DNA of 64,000 nt, taken from NCBI RefSeq assembly GCF_031921685.1, contig NZ_JAPDHU010000003.1, positions 124,001 through 188,000 of the forward strand, in the 5' to 3' direction. Below, in pieces: positions 60,601 to 64,000 of the stretch (positions within the stretch are counted from its first letter, which is position 1; each line of letters opens with the position of its first letter). The position numbers and the translations under genes were made by a program. This DNA comes from Terripilifer sp031921685 (lineage in GTDB: Bacteria > Pseudomonadota > Alphaproteobacteria > Rhizobiales > Beijerinckiaceae). The notes beneath the pieces are model-generated. The model saw only the letters and a list, made by a program, of their open reading frames with translations. It was not told where the DNA came from and did no database searches.

Positions 60601-61569
60601 TCAATCAGCCGTCACACCGATGGTCTTGAGCAATTTCGTCCATCGCTCAAGTTCATTGCGAACGAATGTTTCTGTTTCCTGCGGTGTCATCTGCAATGGC
60701 CGGCCACCGATCTGGCGGAACAACGCCATCACTTCCGGATCGACAGCGATCTTTGCAACCGAGGCTCGTAGACTTTCGACCGTAGCTTTAGGCGTTGCCG
60801 CCGGCGCATAAAGACCAAACCACGTTTCCATATCCATCGGTGCCAGGCCGGTTTCAGCCACCGTCGGCACATCGGGATGAAACGCCTGCCGCATACGTGA
60901 CGACACCGCCAACGGAATCACCGCCTTTCCCTCCACATGCGGCATCGCTGTCTGCGAATTGTCGAAATACAAATCGATGCGTCCCGTCAAGAGGTCTTGA
61001 TACGCGGGCTGCGCGCCGCGATAGGGCACATAGAGAAATTTAACGCCCGTCGCATTCTCCAATGTCGCGATCGCAATATGCTGGCCGGAACCTTTGCCAT
61101 AAGCGACGGTGACTTTATCTGGATTGGCACGCGCATAGTCGATCATGCCGTGCAAATCTTTGTAAGGCGCATCCTTGCGCGAGATCAGCGTATAGGACCA
61201 GCTCACCACCAAGCCGAGCGGCGTGAAATCCTTCACCGGATTGTAGGCGATCTTGGCATAGAGACCTGAGTTGAGCGCCATGTTGGAAAGGCCACCGACC
61301 AACAAAGTGTAACCATCGGCCGGCGATTGCAGCACGGCTTCGGTTCCCACCAAGGTTCCAGCGCCCGTCCGGTTTTCCACGACAAATCCCTGGCCGTAGA
61401 TGCGTTGCAAACGTTCCGCCAAGACGCGGCCCACAACATCAAAGCCACCGCCGGGCGACGACGGCACGATGATCCGCACCGGTCGATCCGGATAAGTTTG
61501 CGCGGCGACCGGCATACAGCCCACAGCCAGCGCCAGCGATGCCAAGATGTGCAAAAATTTGATCGGCAT
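60601..61569 (-). CDS. Bug/TctC-type substrate-binding protein
   Basis: 322 residues. ATG at 61569 after GGGAGGCGCGCC. Signal peptide to about residue 23 (GCMPVAAQTYPDRP). VRIIVPSSPGGGFDVVGRVL is the ligand loop; ENRTGAGTLVGTEA, YVPYRGAQPAYQDLL and DMETWFGLY match the neighbouring copy. First of three Bug genes on this strand, opposite the MaoC-CitE pair. Its ligand may be the C5 or aromatic carboxylate processed there, but that is inference from position. Confidence 0.92.
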   Translation of the reverse strand: MPIKFLHILASLALAVGCMPVAAQTYPDRPVRIIVPSSPGGGFDVVGRVLAERLQRIYGQGFVVENRTGAGTLVGTEAVLQSPADGYTLLVGGLSNMALNSGLYAKIAYNPVKDFTPLGLVVSWSYTLISRKDAPYKDLHGMIDYARANPDKVTVAYGKGSGQHIAIATLENATGVKFLYVPYRGAQPAYQDLLTGRIDLYFDNSQTAMPHVEGKAVIPLAVSSRMRQAFHPDVPTVAETGLAPMDMETWFGLYAPAATPKATVESLRASVAKIAVDPEVMALFRQIGGRPLQMTPQETETFVRNELERWTKLLKTIGVTAD

Positions 61570-61710
61570 TGGCGCGCCTCCCTTCGCCCATATGTCGTAG
61601 CCAGCTTAACCGGCTCGGCGTCGATCGGAAATGGCTTTAACGGCGCTTGAACGATTGTCGGCATCATCTCGTGGCGCTAACTTGACGAGACTCTTCGCAA
61701 GAGGCTGACA

Positions 61711-62082
61711 ATGATCACCTACCGCCCACAGCGTCCCACCTTACGCCTGACACTGCCCTTTCTGCTTCTGTCAGCCACGGTTCTGACCGGCTGCAACAGC
61801 ACGCAGCCGCAGGTCAGCGCCGCCGCGCCGACCGAAACCTATTCCAGCGTCACGCCTGCAAGTTTTCGCATGCCGGAAGGCTCAGGCTGCGCCGGCGAGG
61901 TCGCCCGCTGGCAGGCCATTCAGGATAACGATCGCCAGACCGGCAACGTCAATCAATCGGTCTACAACCAGATTAAAGCGGATATCGATAAGGCTTCGGC
62001 CGCCTGCCAGGCCGGTCGCGATGGCGAAGCGCGCGCCATCGTGCGCGCCAGCCGGGCCCGTCATGGCTATCCGGCGGGCTGA
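61711..62082 (+). CDS. small putative lipoprotein, unknown function
   Basis: 123 residues. The signal FLLLSATVLTGCNST contains a good lipobox (L-T-G-C), so it should be lipid-anchored at residue 28. The remainder has GCAGEVARWQAIQDNDRQTG and a helical C-terminus, a pattern common to small alphaproteobacterial lipoproteins without a known role. Its last 16 bases overlap the convergent NUDIX gene. Confidence 0.8.
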   Translation: MITYRPQRPTLRLTLPFLLLSATVLTGCNSTQPQVSAAAPTETYSSVTPASFRMPEGSGCAGEVARWQAIQDNDRQTGNVNQSVYNQIKADIDKASAACQAGRDGEARAIVRASRARHGYPAG

Positions 62083-62819
62083 ACCGGATCGTTCATCCGC
62101 GACAACATCAAGTCGAGATAAGCAACGACAAAGCTCGGCATGACCTCCGGCCGCAAATTGCTAGCTCGCCTCACCCCATGCAGGCGCACCAGTTCCGCTT
62201 GTGCGTCCGAACGCAGAAACGCGTCGACTTGTGCGATGATCGTCGCCGCATCGAGCGGGGAGCGCGCGATCTTCATGCAACCGACACGCGGCCCGTCGAA
62301 CACGACCGTCCAGCCCGCTTCGCATTGAACCTGTTCGGCCGTGATCCCGGTTTCCTCAGTGAGCTCGCGCAAGACGCTGCCGGCGAGATCGACACGCGCA
62401 CCTGCTTGATCACCCAAAACGTCGCCCAGGTCGGGCGTGCCGGCCGGAAAATAGATCTTGCCTGCATTGGCGGTATGCGGGGCCATTTCGCCGAGCAGAA
62501 AGACGTCATCGCGGGACGCCAGCGCGGCGGCGGCAAAACAGTTTCGAACCGTCGGGTCGGGAAAGCCGAAATCGCGCCAGGCCAGGAAATCGCGATAGTT
62601 GGTCGGGAAATGTCGCGTGGTGAGCACGCGCTGGCCACGGCGTTCCGTGATCTCGAAGTGATCAAGCAGCAGGACGCGCCCGTCATACAGCAACGGCTTT
62701 TGCGCGATGAGCTTCGCCCAATGCGCATCGATCTCTGCCTTGCGCTCGACGGCGAATGCCCATTCGCGCGGTACATAAGTACTTTCGATTATATCGACCG
62801 TCTCGACACGGACATTCAT
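62067..62819 (-). CDS. NUDIX hydrolase
   Basis: 250 residues. The NUDIX box appears as DLGDVLGDQAGARVDLAGSV followed by LRELTEETGI, giving the REx2EExG core; the N-terminal half (about 120 residues) is specific to this longer branch. It probably hydrolyses a nucleoside-diphosphate-linked compound. The PhzF gene overlaps its start by 4 bases, so both are translated from one mRNA. Confidence 0.87.
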   Translation of the reverse strand: MNVRVETVDIIESTYVPREWAFAVERKAEIDAHWAKLIAQKPLLYDGRVLLLDHFEITERRGQRVLTTRHFPTNYRDFLAWRDFGFPDPTVRNCFAAAALASRDDVFLLGEMAPHTANAGKIYFPAGTPDLGDVLGDQAGARVDLAGSVLRELTEETGITAEQVQCEAGWTVVFDGPRVGCMKIARSPLDAATIIAQVDAFLRSDAQAELVRLHGVRRASNLRPEVMPSFVVAYLDLMLSRMNDPVQPAG

Positions 62820-63727
62820 GCTTCAATCGTGCCTTCCATGACCGGCACGGCCGCACCGCCGATGGCGGCGCTTTGAAGAACGCCGTCGACGACGCTCAGT
62901 TTCAACATGATCTGGCTCGGCCGTCCCATTTCATAGCCCTGTTCGATGACGATGAGATGTTCGCCATCCTCGGGCTTCTCGTAGGCCATGCAGACACCGG
63001 CAAAAGCGGCGGCGGCCGATCCGGTGGCCGGATCCTCGGCGATGCCGAGCTTCGGCGCGAACATCCGCGCATGAACGTGATGGCCTTCGTCCGACACCTG
63101 CTTGGTGTAAAGCAAGGCACCGAAGCCGCCCTCGCCCGGAAAGGCAGCATCCCAATGGGCGAGGTTGACGCGCGCACGCGCGACAGCCGCGAGCGAGGCA
63201 ACCGGTATGAAGCTCAGGGCCACGCCGGCAGACCACACCCCGGTTTGATGGTCGTCAAAGCCGATATCGCTTTCATCCAGCGAGAGAGCTTGCGCCACCT
63301 CCGCAACGGTTCCCGTATCGCCGAGCCGCTGTGGCAGGTGCGGCAAAATAAATTCAGCTTCGGCTTGCCGCCCCTTGCGCTGCCGCACCGTGCAGGAAAC
63401 CGCCCCAATTTCCTCTTCGATCACGAGGCCGACGTCTTGTACCTGGATCAGCCGAGGGGCTTTCATCAAGCCGATGGCCACGGCCGCCCCGATCGTCGGG
63501 TGACCGGCAAAAGGCAATTCGGCGCCCGGCGTGAAAATGCGTACGCGCGCCGTATTCACAGGATCGCGCGCTTCCAGCAGGAAAATCGTTTCCGATAGAT
63601 TGAACTCACGCGCGATGCGCTGCATGTCGTCGCCCGACAGTCCTTCGCTGTCGATCACGACAGCCAGCGGATTGCCGCCAAAACGGCGTTCGGTGAACAC
63701 GTCGAGAGTTTGAAACTTGCGTCGCAT
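62816..63727 (-). CDS. PhzF-family isomerase/epimerase-like protein
   Basis: 303 residues. FQTLDVFTERRFGGNPLAVV is the family start; REFNLSETIFLLEARD carries the catalytic Glu (about residue 45); FAGHPTIGAAVAIG and EDPATGSAAAAFAGVC complete the two-domain diaminopimelate-epimerase fold. It is usually not linked to phenazine production in single-copy contexts such as this one. First gene of the PhzF-NUDIX operon. Confidence 0.93.
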   Translation of the reverse strand: MRRKFQTLDVFTERRFGGNPLAVVIDSEGLSGDDMQRIAREFNLSETIFLLEARDPVNTARVRIFTPGAELPFAGHPTIGAAVAIGLMKAPRLIQVQDVGLVIEEEIGAVSCTVRQRKGRQAEAEFILPHLPQRLGDTGTVAEVAQALSLDESDIGFDDHQTGVWSAGVALSFIPVASLAAVARARVNLAHWDAAFPGEGGFGALLYTKQVSDEGHHVHARMFAPKLGIAEDPATGSAAAAFAGVCMAYEKPEDGEHLIVIEQGYEMGRPSQIMLKLSVVDGVLQSAAIGGAAVPVMEGTIEA

Positions 63728-63862
63728 GGCTCACAATTGGCGCATATCTGTCGGACTGGTGCAAGTCTGCCAAGAAAAAGCGATTGACCTGAGAAGCATA
63801 CAGCCCGTCGCCCGTTCTCGGGAGAGATCGGGACTGCGCGCGGATGAAGCAGTCAGCTTTTT

Positions 63863-64000
63863 CTAAGCGCTTCCCTGCGATCCAAGCCACACAATGCCGA
63901 CACCGAGCACGACAACCGCCCAGCCAACCAGGGACGTCGGCGAAGGCCGCTCGCCAAGGATAAATATGCCCAGCGTGCCAACCAGAGCGAGCGTCAGCAG
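63863..64000 (-). CDS. EamA/DMT-type transporter, C-terminal end (partial)
   Basis: Only the last 45 codons are visible, reading in from the window edge. LLTLALVGTLGIFILGERPS followed by SLVGWAVVVLGVGIVWLGSQ gives two membrane segments with the conserved GERPS-type loop of EamA proteins. Start and substrate are outside the window. Confidence 0.7.
   Translation of the reverse strand: MLTLALVGTLGIFILGERPSPTSLVGWAVVVLGVGIVWLGSQGSA

Overview
The window looks like chromosomal DNA of an alphaproteobacterium of the order Hyphomicrobiales. The evidence is a 16S-tRNA-Ile-tRNA-Ala-23S-5S-tRNA-fMet operon with alphaproteobacterial-type 16S sequence and a helix-9 intervening sequence in the 23S, a Bradyrhizobium-type porin, a phaR/phaAB cluster, an L19 with a Lys/Ala-rich tail, DUF2336 and DUF985 proteins, and many solute-binding proteins of the Bug and NMT1/THI5 types. 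I cannot name the genus. I see no phage genes, transposases or CRISPR arrays.

Layout. 1-20.6 kb is a dense catabolic region with few housekeeping genes. It holds an iron-type ABC importer (SBP plus permease), a MarR regulator, two FAD aromatic monooxygenases, a 4,5-dihydroxyphthalate-decarboxylase-like protein, two LysR regulators, a five-gene operon (aspartate-dehydrogenase-like, atypical SDR, RraA-like, alpha/beta hydrolase, Tat-exported amidohydrolase), and a complete NMT1-type ABC importer interleaved with two VOC proteins. A GntR/FCD regulator and a convergent FAH-family hydrolase close it. 20.7-22.5 kb is a decayed strip: an internally deleted SBP gene, a frameshifted sugar-isomerase-like pseudogene, and an intact vapBC pair abutting the pseudogene. 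22.7-28.5 kb is the rRNA operon on the minus strand, with a recognisable promoter and a terminator after tRNA-fMet. 28.9-41.5 kb is mostly housekeeping: M23 peptidase, GluQRS, AlkA-type glycosylase, esterase, methyltransferase, glyoxalase II, DUF985, EAL protein, PHB metabolism, L19 and a VOC protein.

41.6-52.7 kb is a second catabolic island: a divergent IclR regulator, an ABC importer split around a CobW-type GTPase and a hydantoinase/allantoinase-type amidohydrolase, a Rieske ring-hydroxylating oxygenase, a second 4,5-dihydroxyphthalate-decarboxylase-like protein, an unrecognised small cysteine-containing protein, and an opposite-strand crotonase plus LhgO-like oxidoreductase pair. 52.9-61.6 kb has an orphan Bug SBP, a porin, a DUF2336 protein, a MaoC-CitE pair and three consecutive Bug SBPs. 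61.7-64 kb has a lipoprotein, a NUDIX protein, a PhzF protein and the end of an EamA transporter.

How they fit together: the catabolic blocks pair importers with oxygenases, ring-opening or amide hydrolases and CoA-dependent enzymes, each next to its own regulator. The best candidates for undescribed biology are the GntR-controlled ABC-VOC-FAH module with its GTGTATACAC-like sites, the AspDH-SDR-RraA-hydrolase-amidohydrolase operon, and the IclR-linked operon that combines a CobW GTPase, an amidohydrolase, a Rieske oxygenase and an unknown 158-residue protein. Substrates are not determinable from sequence alone. All calls rest on reading the sequence by eye; no database search was run.
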